The notes under the pieces were generated by a model. It saw nothing but the letters and a program-made list of their open reading frames with translations, had not been told where the DNA came from and searched no databases. Of a stretch of DNA of 64,000 bases, positions 7,902 to 15,899 are shown one piece after another (the stretch's first letter is position 1; each line of letters starts with the position of its first letter). The position numbers and the translations under genes are program-made. Source of the DNA: Bradyrhizobium sp. in8p8 (lineage in GTDB: Bacteria; Pseudomonadota; Alphaproteobacteria; Rhizobiales; Xanthobacteraceae); the NCBI RefSeq assembly GCF_000426845.1, contig NZ_AUGD01000009.1:62001-126000 (forward strand), given 5' to 3'.

Positions 7902-9053
7902 TTACTCCACCAGCTCTGGCCACGGCACGATGGTCGACTTCACCGTCTTCATCGCCATCGCGTCTTTCACCGCCTGCGCGACGCCATCTTCCGTGAAGGG
8001 ATAGATCGTCTGCATCTTCAGCCAGGGATACTTGTCCCGCGTGCGGTAGAGCATGTCGACGCCTAATGGCAGATCGTTGCCGGTGAAGCCCCAGGACCCC
8101 AGCACGTTGAGGTCCTTGGTGCAGATGCGGTGCCAGGAGGTGTCGATCGAGCCGGCGTCGGTGAACTGGCCCATCTCGACATAGGTGCCGCCGTCGCGCA
8201 GCATCTCGATGCCTTCGGGTCCGGCGGTGGGATGGCCCGAGCAGTCCATCACCAGATCGGCGCCGAAACCGCCCACGATCTCCCGCACGCGCGCGATGCG
8301 TTCTTGCGGCGATTTGAGCTCCTCGATGTTCACTGTCGCCTCTGCGCCGAACTCGCGCGCGAGCTTCAATCGCGGCGCCTCGGGCGCACCGACGCAGATG
8401 ACGCGCCCTGCCCCCATCTCTTTTGCGGCCGCCACGGCGAGAATGCCGATCGGTCCCGAGCCCTGAATCACCACGGTGTCGCCCCAGCTGAAGCCGCCGG
8501 CGCGGGTCGCACGGTTGAAGGCGCGAATGCAGGAGGTCAGCGGCTCCGATAGCGCTCCCAACCGCAGCGACATGTCATCGGGCAGCTTGTAGATCTTGGT
8601 GCCCGGCAGCATCTCGAGATCGACATAGACATATTCGGCCCAGCCGCCCCACAGGTGCGGCGCCTTGTCGAAGCCGAGATAGCGGCCGTAATAGACCGGC
8701 GTCAGGCATTTGTTCGCGGTCTGGGGATAATGGATGCAGTAATAGCAGCGCCCACACGGCATCAAGGGCGGGATCATCACCTTCGAGCCGACCTTGAGCG
8801 GCTTGCTCATGAAGTCCTCGGAAAATTCATCGCCGCATTCGACGATGACCCCACCGAGCTCGTGTCCGAGCGTGAACGGCCACGGCAGCGGCTTCGGCCA
8901 ATGACCTTTCAGGATATGCAAATCAGTGCCGCAAACCCCGCAGGCGCCGACCTTGATCAGCGCGGCCTTGCGGCCGACCTTCGGCCACGGCACGGTACGG
9001 ATGACGGGCTCGGAGCCCGGACCTGCGTGAGTGCAGACGCGGATGGATTCCAT
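7902..9053 (-). CDS. Zinc-dependent medium-chain alcohol dehydrogenase
   Basis: The product is an MDR-superfamily dehydrogenase of 383 aa. The catalytic-zinc region GACGVCGTDLH and LGHE are present, as is a complete structural-zinc loop (CGRCYYC followed by a fourth Cys after QTANK). The Rossmann motif is GSGPIGILAVAAA. These enzymes oxidise secondary alcohols, polyols or related substrates with NAD(P). The closest subgroup I can name is the threonine/sorbitol dehydrogenase-like branch, but the substrate is not determinable. It stands alone and is divergent from the broken kinase gene. Confidence 0.88.
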   Translation of the reverse strand: MESIRVCTHAGPGSEPVIRTVPWPKVGRKAALIKVGACGVCGTDLHILKGHWPKPLPWPFTLGHELGGVIVECGDEFSEDFMSKPLKVGSKVMIPPLMPCGRCYYCIHYPQTANKCLTPVYYGRYLGFDKAPHLWGGWAEYVYVDLEMLPGTKIYKLPDDMSLRLGALSEPLTSCIRAFNRATRAGGFSWGDTVVIQGSGPIGILAVAAAKEMGAGRVICVGAPEAPRLKLAREFGAEATVNIEELKSPQERIARVREIVGGFGADLVMDCSGHPTAGPEGIEMLRDGGTYVEMGQFTDAGSIDTSWHRICTKDLNVLGSWGFTGNDLPLGVDMLYRTRDKYPWLKMQTIYPFTEDGVAQAVKDAMAMKTVKSTIVPWPELVE

Positions 9054-9218
9054 GGAGACTTCCTCGCTGCCCGTCTGTTATGATTGATGGTGCGGGCTGA
9101 TGCGAAGCGTATGTGAGATGCGCGCGCGTGCCAAGCGCTCGGCCTCGTAGCCTGCGTGAGCGCAGCAAGAACCTGCGGTGTGCTCCGGGGTCGGCACGAA
9201 GACAACTGATCACAAGAC

Positions 9219-9739
9219 ATGACCAGCGATCGCTCTCCTACATTGCTCGTATTCGGCGGCCTCCCCGGCACCGGGAAAACGACAATCTCCCGCGAGTTGG
9301 CGACACGGCTCAACGCAACCTACCTCCGTGTCGACGCCATTGAACAGGCATTGCGGCAGGGAGGCCTGGCGGTTGGCTCTATGGGGTATGCCATAGCGAA
9401 TGCCATCGCCGCCGAGAACCTCAAGCTCCACCGAACCGTTGTTGCCGACTGTGTGAACCCGGTGCTCGCAAGCGTATCGGCTGGCGACAGACCGCCGCGG
9501 AAACTTCGGCACGCATTATCAAGATCGAATTGGTCTGCAGCGATCTGGCTATCCACCAGCGGCGGGCGGAAGACCGCGTCGCTGACATCTGGGGTCACGA
9601 GCTCCCAAGCTGGGAGGAGATAGTGAACCACGACTATGAGTCATGGGATCGAGAGCATTTTGTGCTCGACACTGCCGGAGCCTCTCTCGATCATCTCGTC
9701 GAGCAATTGGAGAAACATGTCTGTGACAGGCTCGGCTAA
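9219..9739 (+). pseudogene. P-loop AAA/zeta-toxin-like kinase, frameshifted
   Basis: The first part reads TLLVFGGLPGTGKTTISREL, a clear Walker A P-loop kinase start, through VVADCVNPVLAS. The reading then leaves frame near 9472. The following frame resumes IGWRQTAAETSARIIKIELV, then CSDLAIHQRRAEDRVADI and WDREHFVLDTAG, which is the expected C-terminal half of this small kinase family (similar to predicted kinases of the gluconate or chloramphenicol-phosphotransferase type). A single missing base explains the break. Either the gene is decaying or there is a sequencing error. Confidence 0.75.
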
Positions 9740-10062
9740 TCTTAGGCCCACGGATAACCGCGTAGGCACGGGCCAATCTCACATAGGGTAGTGCGAATCC
9801 CTTGCTCGGCATGCGGGCCTTCAGCGAGAACACGATCGGATATTTGGCATGGCGGCCGGCATTCACTGGTGGCTTGGCCTGTCGGTCGCGCTGCGGCGGG
9901 TGACGCGCGCGGCTTGACCAGTCGAATCGGGTCCTCGGAATGTGGCTTTTCGAGCGCATTGCGTCGGTTCGTCGTGGCTAGGCCCAATCCTAACGCGGCA
10001 TTAACCCTATACACCTTAGGGTCGTCCCGGACTCCGCCCGGGCGGGGGGTCGGGTGTTGGAA
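9740..10062. other. Non-coding stretch upstream of the PilZ gene
   Basis: No convincing gene was seen on either strand; open frames here have non-protein-like composition. The last 60 bases before the PilZ start are less GC-rich (TTAACCCTATACACCTTAGG), which is the likely promoter zone. Confidence 0.5.
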
Positions 10063-10674
10063 ATGGCGTTGGCGAACAAAAAATTTCTTCCGGCCGCCGA
10101 GGAGCGCAGGCGCTTCCAGCGGGTGAAGGTGCACCTGCTCGGCCGTTACATGCTGCCGGACCGCCGGGAATTCCCCTGCCAGGTGATCAACATGTCGCCG
10201 GGCGGCCTCGCTTTGCTCGCTCCCGGCATCGGCAATGTCGGCGACCGCGTGGTCGCCTATCTCGACCACATCGGCCGCGTCGAGGGCAAGATCACCCGCA
10301 TCATCGACAACGGCTTCGCCATGACGATCGGAGCCACGCCGAGGAAGCGCGACAAGCTGGCGGCCCAGCTGACCTGGCTCGCCAACCGCGACATCCTCAA
10401 TCTGCCGGAGGATCGCCGCCATGACCGTATCGTGCCGCGCAACCCCATTGCAGTGCTGACGCTCGAGGACGGCACCAAGATGACCTGCCGCATCATCGAC
10501 CTTTCTCTGTCCGGTGCTGCCATTGCCGCCGAGAACCGGCCGCCGCTGAAATCGACGGTGCTGCTCGGCCGGGTCCAGGGCCGCGTGGTCCGCAACCTCG
10601 AAGACGGCTTCGCGCTGGAGTTCTTGCACGAGCAGCCGATCGAGACACTCGAAGAGAGCGTTACCGCGCGGTAA
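10063..10674 (+). CDS. Double PilZ-domain protein (cyclic-di-GMP receptor candidate)
   Basis: Two PilZ modules are visible. The first has ERRRFQRVKV (the RxxxR element) and VINMSPGGLAL (the D/N-x-S-x-x-G element). The second has DRRHDRIVPRN and IIDLSLSGAAI. Both therefore retain the residues used to bind c-di-GMP. There is no enzymatic output domain, so it probably acts by protein contact on motility, polysaccharide or division functions. ATG 10063 is given; a GTG at 10054 closer to the GGGGGG stretch is an alternative start. It is monocistronic, with its own terminator. Confidence 0.88.
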   Translation: MALANKKFLPAAEERRRFQRVKVHLLGRYMLPDRREFPCQVINMSPGGLALLAPGIGNVGDRVVAYLDHIGRVEGKITRIIDNGFAMTIGATPRKRDKLAAQLTWLANRDILNLPEDRRHDRIVPRNPIAVLTLEDGTKMTCRIIDLSLSGAAIAAENRPPLKSTVLLGRVQGRVVRNLEDGFALEFLHEQPIETLEESVTAR

Positions 10675-10715
10675 AGCGCGAGGACGCGAAAACCTCGACA
10701 TTTCCAGGCTGGAAC

Positions 10716-10747
10716 GCGGCTTTCGCGATGAGCGATGCCGCCTTTTT
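10716..10747 (+). terminator. Terminator of the PilZ gene
   Basis: The stem GCGGC/GCCGC, extended by an inner TCGC/GCGA pair, is followed by CTTTTTC. It lies about 40 bases after the PilZ stop codon. Confidence 0.6.
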
Positions 10748-10872
10748 CGCGTCCGGCGGCGAACGCCCTGCAGTTAACGCAGGGCCTGCGAACGCGCGCA
10801 ATCACCGGTTCCGCCGCGGGTTTCGGGTTAATCGATAAAATTTGAATCAATTGCAGTCATGTCCAATTTTAT

Positions 10873-10903
10873 TCGAATTCGATTCAAGTATAGATCGAAT
10901 TCG
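10873..10903. promoter_or_regulatory. Paired palindromes in an AT-rich promoter region
   Basis: TCGAATTCG occurs at 10873-10881 and again at 10895-10903, 22 bp apart centre to centre, about two helical turns. Each contains the 8-bp palindrome CGAATTCG. The surrounding 130 bp (10830-10960) is much richer in A+T than the rest of the window. It lies upstream of the BTLCP gene and may be a regulator binding region. Confidence 0.4.
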
Positions 10904-11005
10904 TCGCGCGTTTTACTTGTATTCGTTTCGACTTGACTTGGTTGACTTAGCGGCAGCTCAAAAGCTCCGTGCGCAATGTGGTCCCAACAAGAAACGGGGG
11001 CCGCA

Positions 11006-11629
11006 ATGTTTGACTTCAGGGGACAGGGGAAGAAGCTGGCGCTGGTCGCCATGCTCTTCGGGATCAGCGCGACAGCGCAGGCTGGCGAAAGCCGTCTGCT
11101 CTACGCGAGCCTCGGCGATACCACGCGTGCGCCGATCGGCTGGGTCGAGTTCTGCGCGGACAAAGCCGCCCAGTGCCAGGGCGCACCGCTGCAGCCGCGC
11201 GACATCGTGATGTCGCAGGCTGCGTGGCGCGACCTCGTCAAGGTCAATCGCTGGGTCAACGAGACCGTCAAGCCTTTGACCGACCAGGAGCACTGGGGCG
11301 TGATCGAAAAGTGGTCGCTGCCGTCAGACGGCTACGGCGACTGTGAAGACTATGTGCTGTTGAAGCGCAAGATGCTGATGGATGCCGGTTGGCCACGCCA
11401 GGCCCTGCTGATCACCGTCGTGCGCGACAAGAAGGGCGAAGGCCACGCGGTGCTCACGGTGAAAACCGACAAGGGCGAGTTCGTTCTCGACAATCAGAAC
11501 GAGAACGTCGTTGCCTGGACGGAGACCGGCTACCGCTTCGTCAAGCGCCAGTCGCAGAGCGATCCCAACGTGTGGGTCTCGCTGGGCGATACCAGGCCGG
11601 CGGTCTCCACCGCCAGCGCGAGAGATTAG
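11006..11629 (+). CDS. Periplasmic transglutaminase-like cysteine protease (BTLCP family)
   Basis: A signal peptide (residues 1-26, ending ATAQA) precedes a bacterial transglutaminase-like cysteine proteinase domain. The catalytic triad is readable: Cys about 113 in YGDCEDYVLLK, His about 147 in GEGHAVLTV, and Asp about 162 in FVLDNQNE. LapG, which cleaves biofilm adhesins under c-di-GMP control, belongs to this superfamily. A PilZ gene lies immediately upstream, which is suggestive, but no LapD-like receptor or large adhesin is visible nearby. ATG 11006 has a GGGGG-type ribosome site; an in-frame upstream ATG at 10976 lacks one. Confidence 0.85.
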   Translation: MFDFRGQGKKLALVAMLFGISATAQAGESRLLYASLGDTTRAPIGWVEFCADKAAQCQGAPLQPRDIVMSQAAWRDLVKVNRWVNETVKPLTDQEHWGVIEKWSLPSDGYGDCEDYVLLKRKMLMDAGWPRQALLITVVRDKKGEGHAVLTVKTDKGEFVLDNQNENVVAWTETGYRFVKRQSQSDPNVWVSLGDTRPAVSTASARD

Positions 11630-11696
11630 GAACGAGACAACGAGTTACGCGGCCCGGTCACATCCCCACCCCTCCCCGTCCCAGACCGGTTCGCGC

Positions 11697-11734
11697 GCGC
11701 CCAGCCATCCCCCAATGGCTGGGCGCAACTTTTT
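11697..11734 (+). terminator. Strong Rho-independent terminator after the BTLCP gene
   Basis: A perfect 12-bp stem (11697-11708 with 11715-11726, 6-nt loop) is followed by AACTTTTT. It is the best terminator in the first 15 kb. Confidence 0.85.
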
Positions 11735-12090
11735 GGCGAGACGCGTCGCTCTCGCACCGAGCACGTCCGCAAGCCGCAGTCGTCGGCGGCGGATCCTTCA
11801 GGAACAGTTCGGCCTCGATTCGGTGGGTGCGACAGCATCAGCGCGCGAGCAGCTGCTTGTTGTGCTTGCGGATCGCGGCCACGATTCCGGCGTGGTGATC
11901 GGTGCCGCAGGCCGGCGTGATCGAGCCAGGCCGGAGAGACCGCATCGATCGCATGATCCATGACCTCAGCCGTTTCGTTCACGATGATCACTCTTGCGCT
12001 CGGCACCAACCACATGCTCAACAAGCGGCAGGCGGCCAGAGGTCCGGACGCCGGCAAGCGACTCGTCTGAGAAAGGACTAGTCTGGTCTG
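11735..12090. other. Stretch without an intact gene; possible coding remnant on the minus strand
   Basis: No intact gene is visible. Read on the minus strand, 12030-11920 gives VIIVNETAEVMDHAIDAVSP, and after a frame change about 11915-11850 gives DHHAGIVAAIRKHNKQLLAR, which resembles the last helices of FCD-type GntR regulators. This could be a decayed regulator of the adjacent racemase, but the match is weak. Confidence 0.3.
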
Positions 12091-12822
12091 ATGCGACTGC
12101 ACGTCGTCAATCCCAACACCACCGCGTCGATGACGGCGAAGATCGCCGCAGCCGCGCGCAGCGTCGCCCTGTCCGGCACATCGATCGATGCGCGCCAGCC
12201 GGCGATGGGCCCGGTCTCGATCGAGGGATTCTACGACGAGGCTTTCGCCGTCCCCGGCATGCTCGGCTGCATCCGCGAGGCCGACCGCGACGGCGCGGAC
12301 GCCCACATTATCGCCTGCTTCGACGACACTGGCCTCGATGCCGCGCGCGCCGCCGCCAAAGCGCCGGTAATCGGCATCGGCGAAGCCGGCTTCCACATGG
12401 CGAGCCTGATCGCCGCGCGCTTTGCCGTGGTGACGACGCTCGGCGTCTCCATCGTTCCGATCGAGCACAATCTGAAGAAGTACGGCCTCGCCGAGCGCTG
12501 TGCCCGCGTCCGCGCCGCCGAGGTGCCGGTGCTCGCACTCGAGGAGCGCAACACCGAAGCCGTCGGCAAGATCTCCGCTGAGATCACCGCCGCGATCCGC
12601 AATGATCGCGCGGAAGCCATCGTGCTCGGCTGCGCCGGCATGGCCGATCTCGCCGCTGAGCTCGCCGCCACACATGCCCTGCCCGTGGTCGACGGCGTTG
12701 CCGCAGCTGTGACGCTGGCGGAATCACTGGTACGGCTGCGGCTGACAACCTCCCGGCTCGGCCCCTATGCACCGCCGCGCGCGAAAAGCTATTTCGGGCC
12801 TTTTTCGCAGTTTCAGCCTTGA
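12091..12822 (+). CDS. Asp/Glu/hydantoin racemase family protein
   Basis: The N-terminus MRLHVVNPNTTASMT is the family signature of hydantoin and allantoin racemases. Two catalytic cysteines are in place: Cys about 76 (IIACFDDTGLD) and Cys about 181 (IVLGCAGM). Such enzymes interconvert D- and L-5-substituted hydantoins, allantoin or related acidic amino-acid derivatives by a two-base mechanism. Hydantoinase or carbamoylase genes are not adjacent, so the substrate is open. GAAAGGA lies upstream of the start. The length of 243 aa is normal. Confidence 0.85.
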   Translation: MRLHVVNPNTTASMTAKIAAAARSVALSGTSIDARQPAMGPVSIEGFYDEAFAVPGMLGCIREADRDGADAHIIACFDDTGLDAARAAAKAPVIGIGEAGFHMASLIAARFAVVTTLGVSIVPIEHNLKKYGLAERCARVRAAEVPVLALEERNTEAVGKISAEITAAIRNDRAEAIVLGCAGMADLAAELAATHALPVVDGVAAAVTLAESLVRLRLTTSRLGPYAPPRAKSYFGPFSQFQP

Positions 12823-13000
12823 TCCTGCTCCCAAGGGGGCTCTCGGAGTCCACAAGGCACGATGATCACTGGTTTTTTGGCCTTCAGCCTCTTTTTGGTC
12901 CCATTCCTTGCTGAAACCTAACGCTTTCGGGACGCCCCGGTGACCCTCTGGGTTGCCGGTCTTCGCCACTCACCAAGTTTCAATTTGGGTTTTGTCAGCG

Positions 13001-13495
13001 ATGATCGATCTCGCCCAGGACACGCCATCCAATCGCCTGTTTCGGTTCGGCGGTCAGCCCATCGCGCTGACCGCGGCAGCTCTCTTGCTCTTGATTGTAG
13101 GCGTGACCTCGATCGCGATCTGGCGCGCCTATACCGGTGCAGCGCCGGAGACCGACCGGGTCGTCGCAGCGCGGCAGCTGCAGGCCCGCACCGCCCAAGC
13201 ATCCGAGCAGTTGGTCGAGAAGACCAAGGGATTGGAGGCGACCCAGCAGGAATCGATCGACCAGCTGCAGGTGATGCAGGACCAACTCCTGACCATGAAG
13301 CGGCTGATGGCGGCGCAACAGGCCGATACCAAGCGGTTGTCCGAGCAGGTTGCAGCCCTGAACGAATCCATCGACGGCCTGCGGCAGTCCTTTGCCAGTG
13401 CCCGGGCAAGCGAGGTCGAAACGCCGCCGGTCACCCGCAAGAAACCGGTGCGGCAACGCGCCCACGCCAGCGCCCGCAAGCGGTCGCGAAGCTGA
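13001..13495 (+). CDS. Membrane-anchored coiled-coil protein of unknown function
   Basis: One transmembrane helix (residues 21-43, ALTAAALLLLIVGVTSIAIW) is followed by a long coiled coil rich in Gln, Leu and Glu (about residues 60-135) and a very basic C-terminus (RKKPVRQRAHASARKRSRS). The topology suggests an inner-membrane protein with a short cytoplasmic N-terminus. No family is recognised, though similar proteins occur across Bradyrhizobium. ATG 13001 was chosen because MIDLAQDTPSNR is the natural start; upstream residues are not protein-like. Confidence 0.65.
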   Translation: MIDLAQDTPSNRLFRFGGQPIALTAAALLLLIVGVTSIAIWRAYTGAAPETDRVVAARQLQARTAQASEQLVEKTKGLEATQQESIDQLQVMQDQLLTMKRLMAAQQADTKRLSEQVAALNESIDGLRQSFASARASEVETPPVTRKKPVRQRAHASARKRSRS

Positions 13496-13620
13496 GCCGA
13501 CGACCACGCGACGGGAACTTATTTCGCCAGTTGTGAACTGGATCACATTCGCCCGTATGATTCCGAGCCATGCTTGCCGTTACCGGATGGCGTGAGCCGA
13601 TTTCAATATCCGGGGCTGGC

Positions 13621-13654
13621 AAGGTCGTTGACGGTATACTGCGTCAACGGCCTT
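13621..13654. terminator. Hairpin terminator after the coiled-coil gene
   Basis: CGTTGACG and CGTCAACG form a perfect 8-bp stem around GTATACTG, extended by AAGG/CCTT, and are followed by GTTCTTT. It sits between convergent genes and could serve both. Confidence 0.55.
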
Positions 13655-13677
13655 GTTCTTTGACAACTCACTCCGCC

Positions 13678-14046
13678 TCACTCGCAGACGTCGACCCGAC
13701 GGTATCGCCATCCCGACGGCGTCATGACGCGCTTTCGCGCGACATAGCAGCCGCCGTAGCCATCGTTGTAGCCGGTACCATAATAGTAGGGGACGCCGTA
13801 ATAGGGATAACCGTACCCGTAGTAACCGCCGTAGAAGCCGGCACCGGCGATACCTGCCCCGATTGCGACCTCTGGCCAAAAGCCGCCGCCATGCCAATGA
13901 CGGTGCCCCCAGCCGCCTCCGCCATGGAAGCCGCCACCATGGAAGCCTCCGCCGCGCCCGAAACCGCCACGCGCCTCGGCCGCCTGCGGCGCCGAGAGCC
14001 CGACCGCGGCGACAGCCAGCGCCGTCATCATCATCTTGCGTAACAT
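13678..14046 (-). CDS. Secreted Gly/Tyr/His-rich small protein
   Basis: The signal peptide MLRKMMMTALAVAAVGLSAPQAAEA is followed by Gly-His-Trp repeats (GGGFHGGGFHGGGGWGHRHWHGG) in part, then a hydrophobic Gly-Tyr stretch (GFYGGYYGYGYPYYGVPYYY) and a C-terminal CYVARKRVMTPSGWRYRRVD-type strand with two cysteines. This composition is common for small exported proteins of Bradyrhizobium whose role is unknown; it may bind metals or the cell surface. The ATG at 14046 has GAGGATCGAG upstream. Confidence 0.7.
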   Translation of the reverse strand: MLRKMMMTALAVAAVGLSAPQAAEARGGFGRGGGFHGGGFHGGGGWGHRHWHGGGFWPEVAIGAGIAGAGFYGGYYGYGYPYYGVPYYYGTGYNDGYGGCYVARKRVMTPSGWRYRRVDVCE

Positions 14047-14144
14047 CGCTCGATCCTCCGCGTGGACACGCTCCACGCTTCCGAACCAAGCTAGCTTCAC
14101 TTGGAAACTCGTGACAGCCACGCTGTCTCACTTCCGCGCGAGCG

Positions 14145-14471
14145 TCAGCAGCCGCGACAGATGCTCTTCAGTCTCTTATCGAGCTGCCGATTCTCGGCGT
14201 TGACGGTTGCATCGACCCCGCCACCTCCGCCGGTGCCGGTCGTGACTCCGGAGCCGGATGATTGAGCCGTACCCAGGCTGTTGGTCCCGGGCGGCGGAAC
14301 GGGCGAATTGCGAACACCTCCGGTCGATCCCGCCGAGCCTCCCGTTGATCCCATCGAGGCTCCGCTCGAGCCTGTCGAGCCGCCGGCCGCCTGAGCGAGC
14401 GCTGCAGCCGGCATCGCCGCGAGCGCGAGGATCACGATCATTCCTTTGATGGGGCCGAACGATGCGGGCAT
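14145..14471 (-). CDS. Small exported Gly/Ser-rich protein
   Basis: The start MPASFGPIKGMIVILALAAM forms a signal peptide ending near AALAQA. The mature region is low-complexity Gly-Ser-Thr (GGSTGSSGASMGSTGGSAG) and ends in a charged tail with two cysteines (LDKRLKSICRGC). No domain is recognised. AAGGAGAA upstream of ATG 14471 is a very good ribosome site, which supports translation. It follows the other small secreted protein in the same orientation, so they may form a group of envelope proteins. Confidence 0.65.
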   Translation of the reverse strand: MPASFGPIKGMIVILALAAMPAAALAQAAGGSTGSSGASMGSTGGSAGSTGGVRNSPVPPPGTNSLGTAQSSGSGVTTGTGGGGGVDATVNAENRQLDKRLKSICRGC

Positions 14472-14563
14472 CGGAAATTCTCCTTTGGCGGTCAACGGCC
14501 GCCACGAAGACCTGTTCCGGAACAAATGCCGCCATATCAGCTTGAAGCGAGGGAGGCACGATC

Positions 14564-14731
14564 ATGACCGTGGATTCAGATCCCTTTACGGAAGGCGAAC
14601 GCGCCGCGCGCGAAAACATTCCCGCTGAGGCGAACCCCTACCAAGACGGCAGCGATGAGCATGCGCTGTGGGCTGCGGGCCACGAGAAGGTCGCAGGCGC
14701 GATCGAAGCGCGGGAATCGGAAGGCAGCTGA
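14564..14731 (+). CDS. RMF-like (ribosome modulation factor family) small protein
   Basis: This is a 55-residue frame starting MTVDSDPFTEGERAARENIP. The pattern G-x-x-A-A near residue 10, N-P-Y about 15 residues later, and LWAAGHEK matches the core of ribosome modulation factor (G-x-x-A, C-P-Y, W-x-x-G). RMF helps form hibernating 100S ribosomes in gammaproteobacteria; short RMF-like proteins are widespread in alphaproteobacteria. GGGAGG lies nine bases upstream. Its stop is two bases before the end of the convergent carbonic anhydrase gene. Assignment is by motif only. Confidence 0.65.
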   Translation: MTVDSDPFTEGERAARENIPAEANPYQDGSDEHALWAAGHEKVAGAIEARESEGS

Positions 14732-14733
14732 CC

Positions 14734-15264
14734 TCAGCCGATCCGCTTCAATCCTTTCTTGAAGCGCGGGCCGTTGGCCACGTAGAACCTCGCGGCGCTT
14801 CCCATCCTCTGGACTTGCGCATCGTCGAGCGTGCGGATCACGCGCGCCGGCGAGCCGATGATCAGCGAGCGCTCCGGAAATTCCTTGCCCTCGGTAATGA
14901 CGGACCCGGCGCCGACGATGCTGTTGCGGCCGATTCTGGCGCCATTCATCACGATCGAGCCCATGCCGATCAGCGCGCCCTCCTCGATGGTGCAGCCGTG
15001 CAGGATGACGTTGTGGCCGACGGTGCAGTTCTTGCCGATGACAAGCGGAAAGCCGAGATCGGTGTGGCAGGTCGAACCGTCCTGCACATTGGCGCCCTCG
15101 CCGATCTCGATCCACTCGTTGTCGCCGCGCAGCACCGCGCCGAACCAGACGCTCGCACCCGGCTTCAGGCGCACGCGGCCGATCACGGTGGCAGTCTCGG
15201 CTATGAAGTAATTGCCGTCGGCGGGAAGGTCGGGCGCTTGCCCGTCGAGCTCGTAGATCGCCAT
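14734..15264 (-). CDS. Gamma-carbonic anhydrase family protein (YrdA/PaaY-like)
   Basis: The 176-aa product is a left-handed beta-helix with hexapeptide repeats (e.g. IGRVRLKPGASVWFGAVLRG, VIGKNCTVGHNVILHGC). The three zinc-binding histidines are present in CHTDLG and VGHNVILHGC. Members are trimeric; some hydrate CO2, others such as PaaY are thioesterases, so activity is not certain. The gene is alone on its strand, preceded by a good GGAG site. Confidence 0.88.
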   Translation of the reverse strand: MAIYELDGQAPDLPADGNYFIAETATVIGRVRLKPGASVWFGAVLRGDNEWIEIGEGANVQDGSTCHTDLGFPLVIGKNCTVGHNVILHGCTIEEGALIGMGSIVMNGARIGRNSIVGAGSVITEGKEFPERSLIIGSPARVIRTLDDAQVQRMGSAARFYVANGPRFKKGLKRIG

Positions 15265-15345
15265 GGAGGTCTCCTGTCGCGTTGACCAGCCATAGCGAAA
15301 CGGCAGCCTGGAGGCAAAGGGCCGGCCGCGTCCGAAGCGCGGGGA

Positions 15346-15675
15346 TCAGACCGGAATGCCGGCGGCGCGCAGCGTCATCAGGAAGAAGGTGCCGCTCATC
15401 ATGCTCCAGAAGCTCGCGATGACGGTCGCCATCATCACGAACTCGATCCGGCGGCTTTCCACCTGGATGCCTCGCAGCGTGTTGCGCATGATGATGAAGG
15501 GCGCGGCGAACACGAGGAACGGAACCGCCGCGAAGGTCTTCGGCGCCACGCCCTCCTGCAACAGGCCGAAGCCGGCGGGCCGCTGTGCGAGCGCCTGGTA
15601 TCCGTTCACGAGCGCGCCCGCGAGCGCGAAACCGATGCCGATCGCAAAAAAGGTATTGAGAGCCTCAGGTGTCAT
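15346..15675 (-). CDS. DUF6949-type small membrane protein
   Basis: The 109-aa product has three predicted membrane helices (around residues 8-25, 47-63 and 80-102) and the sequence ALVNGYQALAQRPAGFGLL, characteristic of a small membrane family seen throughout Bradyrhizobium and relatives. No function is known. A CtrA-type box lies 70 bases upstream of its start, shared with the divergent gene. Confidence 0.7.
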   Translation of the reverse strand: MTPEALNTFFAIGIGFALAGALVNGYQALAQRPAGFGLLQEGVAPKTFAAVPFLVFAAPFIIMRNTLRGIQVESRRIEFVMMATVIASFWSMMSGTFFLMTLRAAGIPV

Positions 15676-15747
15676 CGGAACGGTCCGCCCTTACGCAACG
15701 CCACCGTCTTCCTGTGACAAAGAGTGCGGGTTAACGCTACATTATCC

Positions 15748-15763
15748 TTAAGGGAAGGTTAAC
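15748..15763. promoter_or_regulatory. CtrA-type box TTAA-N7-TTAAC
   Basis: TTAA (15748-15751), seven bases, TTAAC (15759-15763) is a perfect full CtrA consensus between two divergent genes of unknown function. A further TTAAC lies at 15731-15735. This is the second such box in the window. Confidence 0.6.
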
Positions 15764-15899
15764 GCCGCCGCCCGCCCGGCGCAGGTCCCTCCTCTGTCCC
15801 AGCAGGCGGGAACGCTGCGCGAAACCGCCGTCGCATGGCATATTCGCCGCTGATTCGTCGGCCACCGGCCGACGTCCGGCTTTCCCCAGCGCTCAGCTC

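Noticed and set aside
9742..10701. 319-codon minus-strand frame opposite the PilZ gene
   Set aside because: It is antisense to a gene with two intact PilZ motifs and its own composition is not protein-like.
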